This document shows positions 57,401 to 64,000 of a stretch of DNA of 64,000 bases, one piece after another; positions within the stretch are counted from its first letter, which is position 1; the number at the start of each line of letters is the position of its first letter. A program made the position numbers and the translations under genes. The stretch spans positions 372,001 to 436,000 of the forward strand of contig BQMF02000195.1 in the NCBI GenBank assembly GCA_027922465.2. Direction: 5' to 3'. Source of the stretch: Turritopsis dohrnii. Lineage: Eukaryota; Cnidaria; Hydrozoa; Anthoathecata; Oceaniidae. Below the pieces are notes generated by a model that was given only the letters and a program-made list of their open reading frames with translations, did not search any database and was not told where the DNA came from.

Positions 57401-59422
57401 TGGGTGGGTCGTTTGGGATATTACTAAAAGAATTATTCAATTGCTATTAGAACAATATTTGTAAGGAGAACATTGAAATCTGTTTTCAGGTAGTGTAATG
57501 TCACCAGTCAAGAGAAATTTGAAACCTTCATTGACAACTGCACCACAACATTCTCCGACTGTATCGGCTAAAGTAGGTTTTGTTTGTTTGTGTTTTGTTT
57601 TTCATTTCTTCAATCATTACGAATGATGGCAATAGTAATGCAATCATGGTTGCGAACTTCATGCTTTGTGCTACCATGAATTTCACTTGTTATATACTGC
57701 CAAGGTCAAAGGATAGTGGTATCTTTTATTCATTAGTATTGCTGATTGTTCATAGGAGTTAGAAATGAAAGAACAGGATGTGTTTAATAACTTGCAACTA
57801 CTGCTGTGGTGTATTGAGGGTATGTAGTTGAGAATTTAGAATTTAGCTTCTGGTATACAATAAAGCAAAATGTACTAATTTAATAACTTTAACTGGTTCC
57901 GGTATGTTCTTCTTAGCAAACCCACAATAATGTTGCGAAACAGAAGGGAAAGTACAAAGAAATTCTAATAGTGTGTTTTCCTTTTTGTTGAAGGTCTTTG
58001 CAATATAGTGCAACAAGTAAAGACTTTTTGATGCAACATTTTGTTCTAGATTCCTGTGGAAAAAAAAGCTTACCGAGTGACTCATAATTTGTTGCAATTT
58101 TTTGCACTGTTACTTTTGCCATGAAATGATGGAGCTTTCTTGACTTTTTTTTCATGTAAACACATAAATAGCGAAGAATAATTTTCTGTCGTCATAATAT
58201 GAACAGAAATATTAGAGCTAACTTGAAGCAGAAGTATTTTAAAAAAAATTTGGTTTGATTTAAAGAGATAAAATTTAGTGTACAGAGAAGACATATGTTG
58301 ACAGCAATCCATATATATCCTCTCTGTATGCAGTAAATTATTTTGTTAATCATTGAAAATATCATCAAATCTTTAAAGTTTAATTATAATTATAATAATA
58401 TTGATAAATCTTATTTTAGAAACTGCCTGATATTTTGACGGAATTGCTGCTTTTACTAGAAGTAAGTGTTTACTGGAGGTAGCCTTGAGTGTGTTAATGA
58501 TTTTAGTTCTGTTATAGTATATTCTCTATTAAATCTAGAAACCTCTTTTATATAAATGCTGACTCACTTTATGAAAAAAATGAATAAGTTATATCGTAGC
58601 ATTATAAGTAATGGTTAAAAATTAATAAGTGATTCCATCACAGTTAAAGCGATCTCTAAAAGCCAGAGGACCAGTAAAAGGAAGTGATGAATTCTGTTTT
58701 TTTGTTTTTTTTACACTAAGTTACACAAATGTATGAACCTATTTAAAATATATTTCCAAGTTAATTATCAGACTCAACAAAGAGAACGTTTTTTTGTTTT
58801 TATTTCAAATTTTGAAAGGCCTACACAAATTTTGAACATGTGAATAAGCTCTATTGTCTTTATCAGAGAAAAAAATGCAATAGCCTTTAAAGACACCAGA
58901 AAGGACATTTCAGGTGGTATCAAACTTCTTCCTAAAGTTTAATGTTTTTGAAGAGATAACGAATACAGAACTCATTCAAAAGTACTTGAAATAATAGTCA
59001 TTATCATTTTACATTATTAGGTTTGTGATATGTACACCAAAGTCTCTGTAACTCCAAGCACAACCATGTATGGTATAGACACAAGATCATTTATTGCAAC
59101 CTCTGCTGCTACACTTAAACTTGGTATATATCTTGTTAATAATTATGTCTCACGATATGGTCATTGACAAAAAGTATTTATGCTTGAAAATGCCTTTATT
59201 TATCATTTATTTATTTATTTTAGCCTTAAAGAATGGATTGTACACAATAACCACATCATTCGGCTATCACATCAGGTAAGATACCTAAACTGATTTTTGC
59301 AGTTTTTTTAAGTTCGATAAGATTCTCCACAAATCTGTATATTCATTGTTCTTTTCAGTGCTGTCCGATTAGCAGGTGAACATAAGAAACGGTTACATGC
59401 TTTCCTGGATTTTACTGAATAA
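30470..59422 (+). CDS. NDC1: Transmembrane nucleoporin NDC1 (20-exon model, 550 aa)
   Basis: Exons: 30470-30526, 31074-31194, 37876-37977, 38999-39140, 39984-40023, 40203-40268, 40348-40419, 40505-40541, 42155-42242, 52906-53035, 53377-53466, 53536-53617, 53699-53893, 57490-57572, 57756-57819, 57994-58016, 58420-58461, 59021-59123, 59224-59275, 59359-59422. They total 1653 nt and stay in frame. Six hydrophobic spans (about residues 27-48, 67-85, 114-136, 144-163, 193-219, 247-272) are followed by a soluble C-terminal domain, the NDC1 plan. Diagnostic matches are FPIIQ followed by a basic KRFFRFKK run, and a C-terminus with ITTSFG then HKKRLHAFLDF, close to vertebrate NDC1. NDC1 anchors nuclear pores in the pore membrane. 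It is shorter than the human protein (674 aa). Exon 16 (23 nt) and the 3' end of exon 9 are the least certain parts: both are needed for frame. No AATAAA is seen soon after the stop; the first ones are near 60100. Confidence 0.87.
31282..31969. mobile_element. hAT-like MITE (outer), ATGAA duplication
   Basis: CAGGCATATTTCCAAGCACT at 31282 has its reverse complement ending at 31969, extending through TTTTC. ATGAA is duplicated at 31277-31281 and 31970-31974. The CAGG start suits hAT ends, and the 5-bp duplication the hAT5 type. It contains a second element at 31720-31946. NDC1 intron 2. Confidence 0.75.
31720..31946. mobile_element. Nested hAT-like MITE (inner), AAAAG duplication
   Basis: CAGGGTCTAATCTAG at 31720 and its reverse complement CTAGATTAGACCCTG ending at 31946 are the termini. 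AAAAG flanks both sides (31715-31719 and 31947-31951). The insertion site is within the right inverted repeat of the outer MITE. 227 bp, no coding capacity. Confidence 0.8.
32585..33822 (-). pseudogene. 5'-truncated LINE: reverse transcriptase C-terminal two-thirds, open frame
   Basis: A continuous minus-strand frame from about 33800 to 32837 encodes GVPQGSILGPLLFIIYFNDL and the active-site box MYADDTVVYFA, then the palm/thumb and a C-terminal region ending FYYQGCRLYNELPLEIRK, characteristic of CR1/Jockey/I-type ORF2. No stop occurs within about 320 codons, so it is much younger than the other LINE relics here. The 5' half is missing. The 3' side ends in a (TAA)n-type tail at 32588-32616, which is what I-clade elements have. 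It lies antisense in NDC1 intron 2. Confidence 0.82.
33749..33822. repeat. 28-bp perfect inverted repeat at the LINE 5' break
   Basis: 33749-33776 and 33795-33822 are exact reverse complements (beginning AGCTGATTTTGAGTTTTCGA), separated by an 18-nt loop. The left arm is LINE coding sequence (HIENSKSA region); the right arm lies just outside the LINE homology. A foldback of this kind fits end-joining or template switching during truncated LINE insertion. Confidence 0.9.
33840..35165. other. NDC1 intron 2 stretch, nothing recognised
   Basis: AT-rich, no open frame of note, no inverted termini found. Confidence 0.45.
35171..36162. mobile_element. TTAA-flanked MITE (piggyBac/Kolobok-like), 992 bp
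   Basis: GGATAGTCCATACCCTCC at 35171 pairs with GGAGGGCATGGACTATCC ending at 36162. TTAA flanks both sides (35167-35170 and 36163-36166), the target used by piggyBac and Kolobok groups. The interior is AT-rich without a gene. NDC1 intron 2. Confidence 0.82.
36548..36922. mobile_element. MITE with perfect 32-bp termini and TAA duplication
   Basis: GGCCACCTATAATTAATCAT onwards to CGTTCATAGTC is perfectly repeated in inverse at the right end. TAA flanks at 36545-36547 and 36923-36925 suggest a Harbinger-type MITE. 375 bp. Perfect ends imply a young insertion. Confidence 0.85.
37142..37572. mobile_element. MITE with about 45-bp imperfect termini, probable TTAA flanks
   Basis: Left GGATCCTGTGATGAAAAATT to AGAGCTC is mirrored at the right by GAGCTCTATTATG to CATCACAGGATCC. 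TTAA occurs at 37138-37141 and 37573-37576. The outermost two bases differ between ends, so the exact border is uncertain. It ends about 300 bp before NDC1 exon 3. Confidence 0.7.
39308..39776 (-). mobile_element. Non-autonomous Helitron, minus orientation
   Basis: Read on the minus strand it starts TCTGTATATTAATAGCTGAC, then CTGTCTGTC/TTTGTTTG repeats and GCAAAATGGTAGAT, and ends GCCTTGGGAG-CTAG followed by T, matching the pair at 54785-56708. The 3' hairpin has decayed. The body is shorter and holds an (AAT)n run (39562-39581) and a tRNA-like segment. NDC1 intron 4. Confidence 0.72.
39397..39468 (-). repeat. tRNA-like (SINE-like) segment
   Basis: On the minus strand, a GGTGGCGTAACAGTAGCG stretch resembles a polymerase III A box, and GGGTTTGAGTCC, 35-40 nt later, a B box. 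The cloverleaf does not close well (T-stem mismatches), so it is not called a tRNA gene. It could be a SINE head carried in the Helitron. Confidence 0.35.
40690..41290 (+). pseudogene. LINE endonuclease relic
   Basis: Shifting plus-strand frames encode KIVIIRDFNAKTSLVKHQ (the GDFNA-type endonuclease box), YNDNGTRLKSFCRNKQ, STYFDHP and NRYTWYSPERE, in the order seen in LINE apurinic-type endonucleases. Frame breaks are frequent and no RT follows. NDC1 intron 8. Confidence 0.65.
41385..41402. repeat. (TA)n microsatellite
   Basis: About nine TA units in NDC1 intron 8. Confidence 0.9.
42936..46081 (-). pseudogene. Large transposon protein of copy A: zinc N-terminus, nuclease-like box, CXC C-terminus (internally deleted)
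   Basis: Pieces in order: 46081-45758 with WLRCFICQSDE and KAKFHKSC (cysteine cluster); about 44930-44800 with ACFFCNETQS; 44683-44162 with LGNPFTCSGDSTDLVQLGTK, KNNVSVFKTP and LFSQMYIATQVRDGN; 44237-44030 with AILEGSVIVNEAKEK; 43775-42936 with CNHEEADTRVFLYVNDM, ICTADVLVIAV, LPFFHAFSMCDQVSYL, PPTSTALSKHVLRS and a C-terminal tesmin/TSO1-type CXC run (CKCRGEC). The HEEAD plus DTDV pair of relatives looks like an XPG/PIN-type metal site; here the second box has lost residues (TAD). The middle of the family's roughly 1,200 residues is missing, so the copy is inactive. Confidence 0.72.
45202..45729. mobile_element. pogo/Tigger deletion derivative inside copy A
   Basis: CAGTGGAACCTCTATTA at 45202 and its counterpart CAGTAGAACCTCTAATAG (reverse complement, ending 45729) are the termini, with TA on both sides. 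45383-45512 keeps an open C-terminal piece of a Tigger-type transposase tail (IVDDLNNFKTLGDADL ending LRLNNVS and a stop). The DDE core is absent. Confidence 0.82.
46464..48640 (-). pseudogene. hAT-type transposase (ZMYM1/DUF4371-like), truncated
   Basis: From 48635 leftwards: DGASNMSRAKSGVATQI, HCYGHSLQLAVGDMIKDV, LCPTRWTVCADSLQS; then 48081-47776 with MRSDQKFSLFWKKCQ, PRKRQFPIRYSVGEAPSEF and YRQIYFESLDTIV; then 47528-47049 with NFYGDDLNKNNLETQLPLL and the hAT dimerisation region RSCSTLRRIKTYLRTTMTQN; the stop is near 46924. The C-terminal block is the diagnostic hAT feature. The N-terminal zinc finger and first part are absent beyond 48640, frames shift at about 48100, and a small insertion splits it at about 47480-47820. 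A CAGGCCCGTCGGAAGG end at 46464 could be its 3' terminus. It lies between copies A and B. Confidence 0.8.
47483..47820. mobile_element. Small insertion in the hAT gene with TTTATAAGCAAC ends
   Basis: The coding homology stops at RFQQK and resumes at YAKLENILL; between lie TTTATAAGCAAC and its inverse GTTGCTTATAAA, with further TTAAGCAACATTACTA repeats at about 47743 and 47777. Likely a MITE; target duplication not resolved. Confidence 0.45.
48640..49388. repeat. Repeat-like spacer with paired TGACGTCATCAA motifs
   Basis: Two copies of TGACGTCATCAA (about 48890 and 48928) and two copies of ATCGTTGGAAAG-type text (about 48830 and 48982) suggest a duplicated unit. No gene. Confidence 0.5.
49389..52127 (+). 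pseudogene. Copy B of the CFIC/HEEADTR/CXC transposon protein (N-terminal half kept)
   Basis: Plus-strand pieces in the order of the family: 49389-49580 with NWNLCFICTL-type cysteines (WNLCFICTLVNK); about 49845-50080 with ACFFCDCDDGITTLHLC and LVEGDMVATEAKYHNKCLVA; 50220-50600 with VIGIIEEKTLDESYTPLF; 50619-51230 with HAKTRRRSLVDELYSNGLSI, CPPALKTGVFKTAATDNIDH, SPSSTTAKTSFHGTSISIF; 51535-51798 with GPLHIEMAFLSALGNWLEGS. Then the sequence jumps to WEIKEGRAYPIWTMAPEASK and a C-terminal CXC run (RCRCKRHGLGCTDLCSCSGG, after a frameshift near 52050). The nuclease-like HEEADTR section is deleted. It is in the sense direction of NDC1 intron 9. I found no inverted repeats around it. Confidence 0.7.
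52128..52905. other. End of NDC1 intron 9, nothing recognised
   Basis: AT-rich; no coding pattern. A run of T before the AG at 52904-52905 supplies the acceptor for exon 10. Confidence 0.5.
54785..55864 (+). mobile_element. Non-autonomous Helitron, copy 1 of a head-to-tail pair
   Basis: Starts TCTATATATTAATAGCCGAT directly after an A and ends with hairpin GGCGGCG-AGCAA-CGCCGCC, then TTGGCGG and CTAG: the Helitron 3' signature (hairpin a few bases before CTRR). It contains CTGTCTG/TTTGTTTG repeats, AAGTCACGCAAAATGGTAGA and no gene. 1,080 bp. Lies in NDC1 intron 13. Its CTAG abuts the TC of copy 2 with no spacer. Confidence 0.85.
55865..56708 (+). mobile_element. Non-autonomous Helitron, copy 2 of the pair
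   Basis: Begins TCTATATATTAATAGCCGAT immediately after copy 1 and ends GGCGGC-AAACGAC-GCCGCC hairpin, TTGGCGG, CTAG, then T at 56709. The pair as a whole thus occupies one A-T insertion site (A at 54784, T at 56709), as Helitrons do. Similar to copy 1 over about the first 600 bp, then divergent until the terminus. Confidence 0.85.
56710..57489. other. End of NDC1 intron 13
   Basis: No recognisable element; ends in a TTTTCAG acceptor used by exon 14. Confidence 0.4.
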
Positions 59423-62211
59423 CATAATCTTCATCTTCATCTTATGTTAAAGAGATACACGGAACCGCTCGTTTTTGTTATTTTCAAAGAAACCTACTGA
59501 CATTCTATTCAAAGTTTTTTGTACCATCATATTTCTTATATTATTTTTGGTAGTTATCCTATTGAAATATACGTTGATTTGTGATGTTATATAATACGAC
59601 TCTTATATAATTGTGTATTGCTAGTATCCCTACACTTTTACATTTAAATCTTTCCTATATAGTTTTTGTATGCAGTGCATAACGTTCAGTTGATTAAGTA
59701 GAAAAATAAGGAAGGTTTCAACGATGCAACCTGGTAAAATGACCACCCTTTAAGAACGACCACCTCAAAATTTTAAAATTCTATAAATGGAAACTAAAGA
59801 ATTTTTACAGGAAGGAAAAAACTAATATTATGTGTTTTGCGAGAAATTTGAATGTCCATAATATTTGTCCGTTTTGGCCAGAGGTTCTATAGTGAATCTT
59901 CGTTAAACGGCGACTAGACTATAATGATCACTTCTTCATAGTCGTGAAAGTAGTTGGCTTCGCTAGATGTAAGTGGAACACAAAAGGACTTAAGAGTTGA
60001 TATTGATCAAAAAGTGTCAATTAGCTTTTATAAAGGAAAAGAGGAGCAGTCACATGTGACATTAAACTTCTCATAAAGACAATGACTTCCAGAATGGACA
60101 AATAAATAAATATACAGAACTTTTGTTGGAAGGAAAAGGTAAGGATTTAGTTCATTCATTGGTCTTGTAATTATCATTTTGTTTATTTTGATATCCTTCT
60201 GTAAAACAAAATAAATGACTAAGGGATATTGATATTGATAAGAAGAGTAAATAGCTTGTTAAAAAACCCAGAAATAACATATTATTTTTCCATAAATTGA
60301 ATTACATTGTAACATTGACCAAAACAAACATGTAAATATGTAAATTTTGACTTTATTAACAAAATCCCACTCAGAATGGTCTCCCCCAGCACTATTTTTA
60401 TATTTCAGTGGAATTCATAATATTCAACAATGAGTAGGGAGGGTATTTCTAAAGTTTAAGAACAACCTCAGAAATTGACACTCTGCTTGAAATGTATATT
60501 TATTTATTAGTTTTTAATCTTTTGTTTTCTTTTTTTTCCTTTTCTGGCTTGCAATTATCAGACCATCCCTCATGGTAAATATAGGTGTGTTTGAGAAAAG
60601 ACAACAAAATATCATGGATAAATATTAAATATCCATGAATTATGATTTTGTTCGAAAATACATTTAAAGCTTTTGAATATTCTAATTCTTTAATTGATCA
60701 AATATGTTATTATAAAATATTGGCTAAGATGACCATTAGCACACAACATTTTTGCTTTCTGCAAAGATTGAGAATTGAGGCTCCTTTTACATTTTTTATT
60801 TCAGTCTGCATGTTTTAAAAAATAAAGAAACACCAACTGAAATACAGGAAATTTCCATTTTTAAGAAATTTTAAGCAAATCTGTGTGTCCTTCTTCAATA
60901 ACTTTCCGAAAAATAATCAGTTTTTAGAAAATTTTAAATCAGTAGCAACTACTGAAAAAGGGCTTTCTTGTGATGTAATTTTCGCAATACTTTGACAAAT
61001 AATTGCTGAGAAATAGACAGTGGAAGTTTGCGGACAAGTCTTTCTGAGACACCCTGTAGTTTTCAAAATTATAGAACTCCAGTGTTGATTATACATTATT
61101 TATGGCCCAATTATGTTGATATTAAAACTTGTGTTGTGTTCTCTTGGTATTACATTTTTTTCTAAAGTGGATATAATTATGTTATGCTGTTGGTGAAAAC
61201 ATTATGCCTGTATTCCTATTTCATTTTTTTCTATTTTCTGTTACTTGGAGGAATTTATATATTTGGTCTGTTGTTTTATTATTTTGAATCTACTTTCAAT
61301 CAAAACATGCAACATTAAACTTCTTTGTCTCAAGGAACAGTGGCTAGTAAACGGGAGTAGGTATCTTTTTTCATTTGCGATCAGACCTTTTTGCTGAATT
61401 GGATATGATAATCTCTTAGCTATTATTATTAAGTATGTTTTACTGTTACTACTCTCCCTTTACGTAATGCAGTTCATGGAAGAGCGGATGGTAGAATGGT
61501 TCATCAGGGTTTTGAAAAAGTAAAATCAGATGGGTTGATAATTATGGAAGAGATAAGAGTTTGATATTCTAAAGTTAAAGTTTGAAATTCCCTATTCCCT
61601 ATTCCCTGTTTTTATTTTCCCTTTTGTGTTAGAGGTAAATTGTGTCGTTAGGGATGTTTTGGCCATGAATAGTAGGTTTTGTTTAGTTGTATAAGTGGAT
61701 ATTATGAGTTTTCTTGGATTTTATTTCGCAGTCATGGGTTACCACAACTGCTCCAGGCGTTAATGAAAAAGAAACAAAACTTTTAGTCCTCCTATATTTT
61801 CTTTATTCAGGAAAACAACGAAAACATAGTTATAATTGTAAGACACAGTTAAAACTGCACCTATGACAAATAACAGTTATAACACTTGGTATTAGTAATA
61901 AATGAGATGGGAGTTGAATTTTCGCCTGGAAGTATTTTTTGCACAATTTTGTGTGCATTCATTTTCATAGCTTTCTGGAAAAACCGGAAAAATTTATGAT
62001 CTTTTATGCAGAACTAACTCGATAGAATATACTGAACCTTTCCTATGACAATCCTCTAGTTTCTAAAAAGCACTTACTCTTTGACAATCTCAAAAACCTC
62101 GATTTGTACCACGAAGCCCTGAATCTCTTCGCAAACTTTTGCTTTTTGGTGACAAATCTTTCAGATCACAAATCAAGATATTCTTGCCTAATTTATTAAG
62201 AGATCCTACTT
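59423..62211. other. Intergenic between NDC1 and PTCHD gene 2
   Basis: NDC1 3' UTR, then unassigned AT-rich DNA. 59735-59895 has motifs that recall pogo/Tigger termini (AATGACCACC; a GAACCTCTGGCC end in reverse complement), but the two ends do not match well enough to define an element. Candidate AATAAA signals occur near 60102 and 60207. Confidence 0.35.
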
Positions 62212-62369
62212 CTGGCGATGTCACCTACTTCTGGTGATGTCACCTACTTCTGGCGATGTCACCTACTTCTGGTGATATCACCTACTTCTGGCGATGTCAC
62301 CTACTTCTGGTGATGTCACCTATTTCTGGTGATGTCACCTACTTCTGGTGATGTCACCTTCTGGTGATG
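62212..62369. repeat. 19-bp minisatellite with alternating variants
   Basis: About eight units of TCACCTACTTCTGGYGATG. The pyrimidine alternates C, T, C, T, C, T in the first six units and is then fixed as T, so part of the array has a 38-bp higher-order period. The last unit is shortened. Confidence 0.92.
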
Positions 62370-62375
62370 TAAAAA

Positions 62376-62700
62376 ATCGTGAGGTATTTGAGTTTGAAAG
62401 GGCCAAAAACGTCGGAAAACGCTGAGTCAGCAAATTTTCAAACTCGAATATCTTACGATCTAGCCATGGAAACCTTATAAATTATACCTCTAATCGATAG
62501 TACTCTTCTAGACGCGTTTGATTAAGGTGGTTTTTTTCACTCAAAGTTTTCTAACGTCAGCATAAAATATTGCATTTTTAAAGACGTATCGTCCAATTCT
62601 GGGGACTAAGTCGACCAAATTAGACAAATGACCCCATTTTGGAGATCTACTCTTCAAGCCCTATCTGATGGTACAATCAGTTTTGGCTTATAAGAGCTTC
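62376..62700. repeat. Dispersed repeat, copy 2
   Basis: Shares ordered blocks with 23921-24112 (GGGCCAAAAACGTCGG, CTAATCGATAGT, TTTTTTCACTCAAAGTTTTCT, GGAGATCTA, GATGGTACAATCAGTTTT) with insertions between them. No coding pattern. It may be a non-coding part of an unidentified element and lies directly after the minisatellite. Confidence 0.65.
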
Positions 62701-63195
62701 GAAAATCGATTTTCTAAGGGCAATGACCCTACCCAAGTCAAAACCCTATAAAACATTTTCCCCAGGTTTGCCAGCTTGGCAAAAAACGGCTTTGAAGTCC
62801 CAAGGGACCATATAATGAGAAAATGAAATAAAAATCCATATATACTAATTGTATGGGTGACCAAAGACCGCCACCGGACTAAATGTAAAAGTCGAAAAAA
62901 TTGTTATCATTTATAAACAAAGAAAAACCTGTCAACTTAGCAAATCCAAACATTTTCCTTGAGAAGCTCTGACTCGCAAAAAAAAAATCCCTTTAAGGTA
63001 GATTATTTACACCCACTTTATTTAAGAATAAAAGAAAATAATAATTTTATACAAATAAATAAAAATATTTTAACCAATAAGAACAATTGAAGTGACAATA
63101 CTTTCTGTTTGAAAGATTTCCGTGGAATATATCATTGTTGTAATACGAAGGGTTAGCGCTACAAATAAGTTTGTCCGTGGTGGAAATTCTACAAA
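62701..63195. promoter_or_regulatory. Upstream region of PTCHD gene 2
   Basis: The 500 bp before the ATG at 63196 should contain promoter and leader, but no TATA or initiator can be singled out. Listed for position only. Confidence 0.25.
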
Positions 63196-64000
63196 ATGAC
63201 AAATAACATCATGACTGTGAGTTCCTCAACTAATAAAGAAAAAATTGGATGTGGCCATAGAATTACCAACGAGATCAATGCTACATTAGAGAAAGCATTT
63301 GAAAGGTAGGGTTGTTTGTATCTAGTGGTAATCTCGTCATTCATTGGTCATCTACTGGTCATTATCATAAGGCTTTATACTGATGTGAGAACCTGACTTA
63401 ATTTACCAGACTTGGTTTCGTTGTGGCCACACATCCATGGAAAACAATTTTTATCTGTTTGTTGATATCAAGTATCTGCATGACTGGTGTATTAGAATAC
63501 AAAGTCGAAAATCGTGGCGAGAAAAATTGGGTATCGCAATCTTCAGATTCACTCAAACACAAAGAATGGGTAGACAATCATTTTCCGTCAGACTTTCGCA
63601 TGGCAACAGCTATGATTGAATCAAAACTGGGAAACATTTTGACATCATCTGGGCTTCTGTCAGTGAGTTAGGATGTCCATTTGAACACGAGTCTCGTGTT
63701 TTAAAGTTAAATTCAAGTGCAAATTGTTTCTTAGATTTACGACATAGATGAACGTGTGCGGCTTGTTGCCAATGAAACCAAAGATATAAAATGGGAAGAT
63801 ATTTGTTATAGGTGCGGGTATAAATTTTCAAAAGAGGTTTTATCTTCTGTTGCCATTTCCTTTCGGCCCTGTGTCTCATCCCTCCAAATGATTTGTTACT
63901 GTTTTCTCACAATGTAGGTCAGCAAACATATGCAATCCAATATCGATACTTGAATTATGGAGTTACAATCTCTCTGAAATATCAAAATTAACAAACTGGG
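63196..64000 (+). CDS. Patched-domain membrane protein, gene 2 (5' part, runs off window)
   Basis: Four exons join in frame: 63196-63305 (ATG start, soluble N-terminus of about 36 residues), 63410-63662, 63735-63811, and 63918 to the window end. Exon 2 has a hydrophobic helix (IFICLLISSICMTGVLEY) and then ENRGEKNWVSQSSDSLKH, matching gene 1 in order and spacing. Exon 3 contains IYDIDERVRLV and WEDICY; exon 4 has SILELWSYN, a motif usual in the first loop of Patched-domain proteins. Intron phases after exons 1, 2 and 3 are 2, 0 and 2, identical to gene 1, so the two are ancient duplicates rather than recent copies. Intron 1 is only 104 bp, against 8.1 kb in gene 1. Only the N-terminal region is visible, so catalytic or sterol-sensing residues cannot be judged. 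Confidence 0.82.

Noticed and set aside
57843..58312. Minus-strand frames in NDC1 intron 16
   Set aside because: Short, without motifs; AT-rich intron sequence.
62212..62369. CRISPR-like regular repeats
   Set aside because: Units are directly adjacent without spacers, and the DNA is eukaryotic; a minisatellite explains it.

Overview
The window is animal nuclear DNA: AT-rich, with intron-containing genes (GT-AG introns from about 70 bp to about 10 kb) embedded in dense, mostly decayed transposons. The mixture of mobile elements (DIRS, PIF/Harbinger with a separate Myb-like protein gene, Ty3/gypsy, several LINE lineages, Helitrons, hAT, pogo/Tigger MITEs, and a CFIC/HEEADTR/CXC family that I associate with cnidarian genomes) suggests a cnidarian, perhaps a hydrozoan. 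That assignment is an inference; I see no rRNA or mitochondrial sequence to confirm it.

Three host genes can be built exon by exon with consistent phase. (1) On the minus strand, from 14354 leftwards out of the window, a Patched-domain (PTCHD/PTR-like, sterol-sensing) membrane protein gene with 11 visible exons. (2) On the plus strand, 30470-59422, the nucleoporin gene NDC1 (transmembrane nucleoporin), modelled as 20 coding exons giving 550 residues. (3) On the plus strand, from 63196 out of the right edge, a second Patched-domain gene, paralogous to the first and with the same phases at its first three introns. The two paralogues therefore point outwards with NDC1 between them.

Layout: 0.7-14.4 kb PTCHD gene 1, whose 8.1-kb first intron holds a DIRS element and a Harbinger element with intact ends and target duplication; 14.4-30.4 kb intergenic, with LINE fragments, a CCCGGG-rich foldback element (22.8-23.6 kb) and a broken minus-strand Ty3/gypsy (24.2-29.1 kb) that carries a Harbinger MITE in gag; 30.5-59.4 kb NDC1. 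NDC1 intron 2 (6.7 kb) holds nested hAT-like MITEs, a 5'-truncated LINE with a 28-bp snap-back palindrome and three further MITEs; intron 4 a Helitron; intron 8 a LINE endonuclease relic; intron 9 (10.7 kb) two opposed copies of the CFIC/HEEADTR/CXC family flanking a hAT transposase relic; intron 13 a head-to-tail Helitron pair with an exact junction. 59.4-63.2 kb is intergenic, with a 19-bp minisatellite.

There is no operon-like logic. NDC1 would act in the nuclear envelope and the PTCHD proteins in membranes; the transposon genes are nearly all broken. The least characterised item is the CFIC/HEEADTR/CXC transposon family, which here has a copy with recognisable terminal inverted repeats and a 4-bp target duplication.
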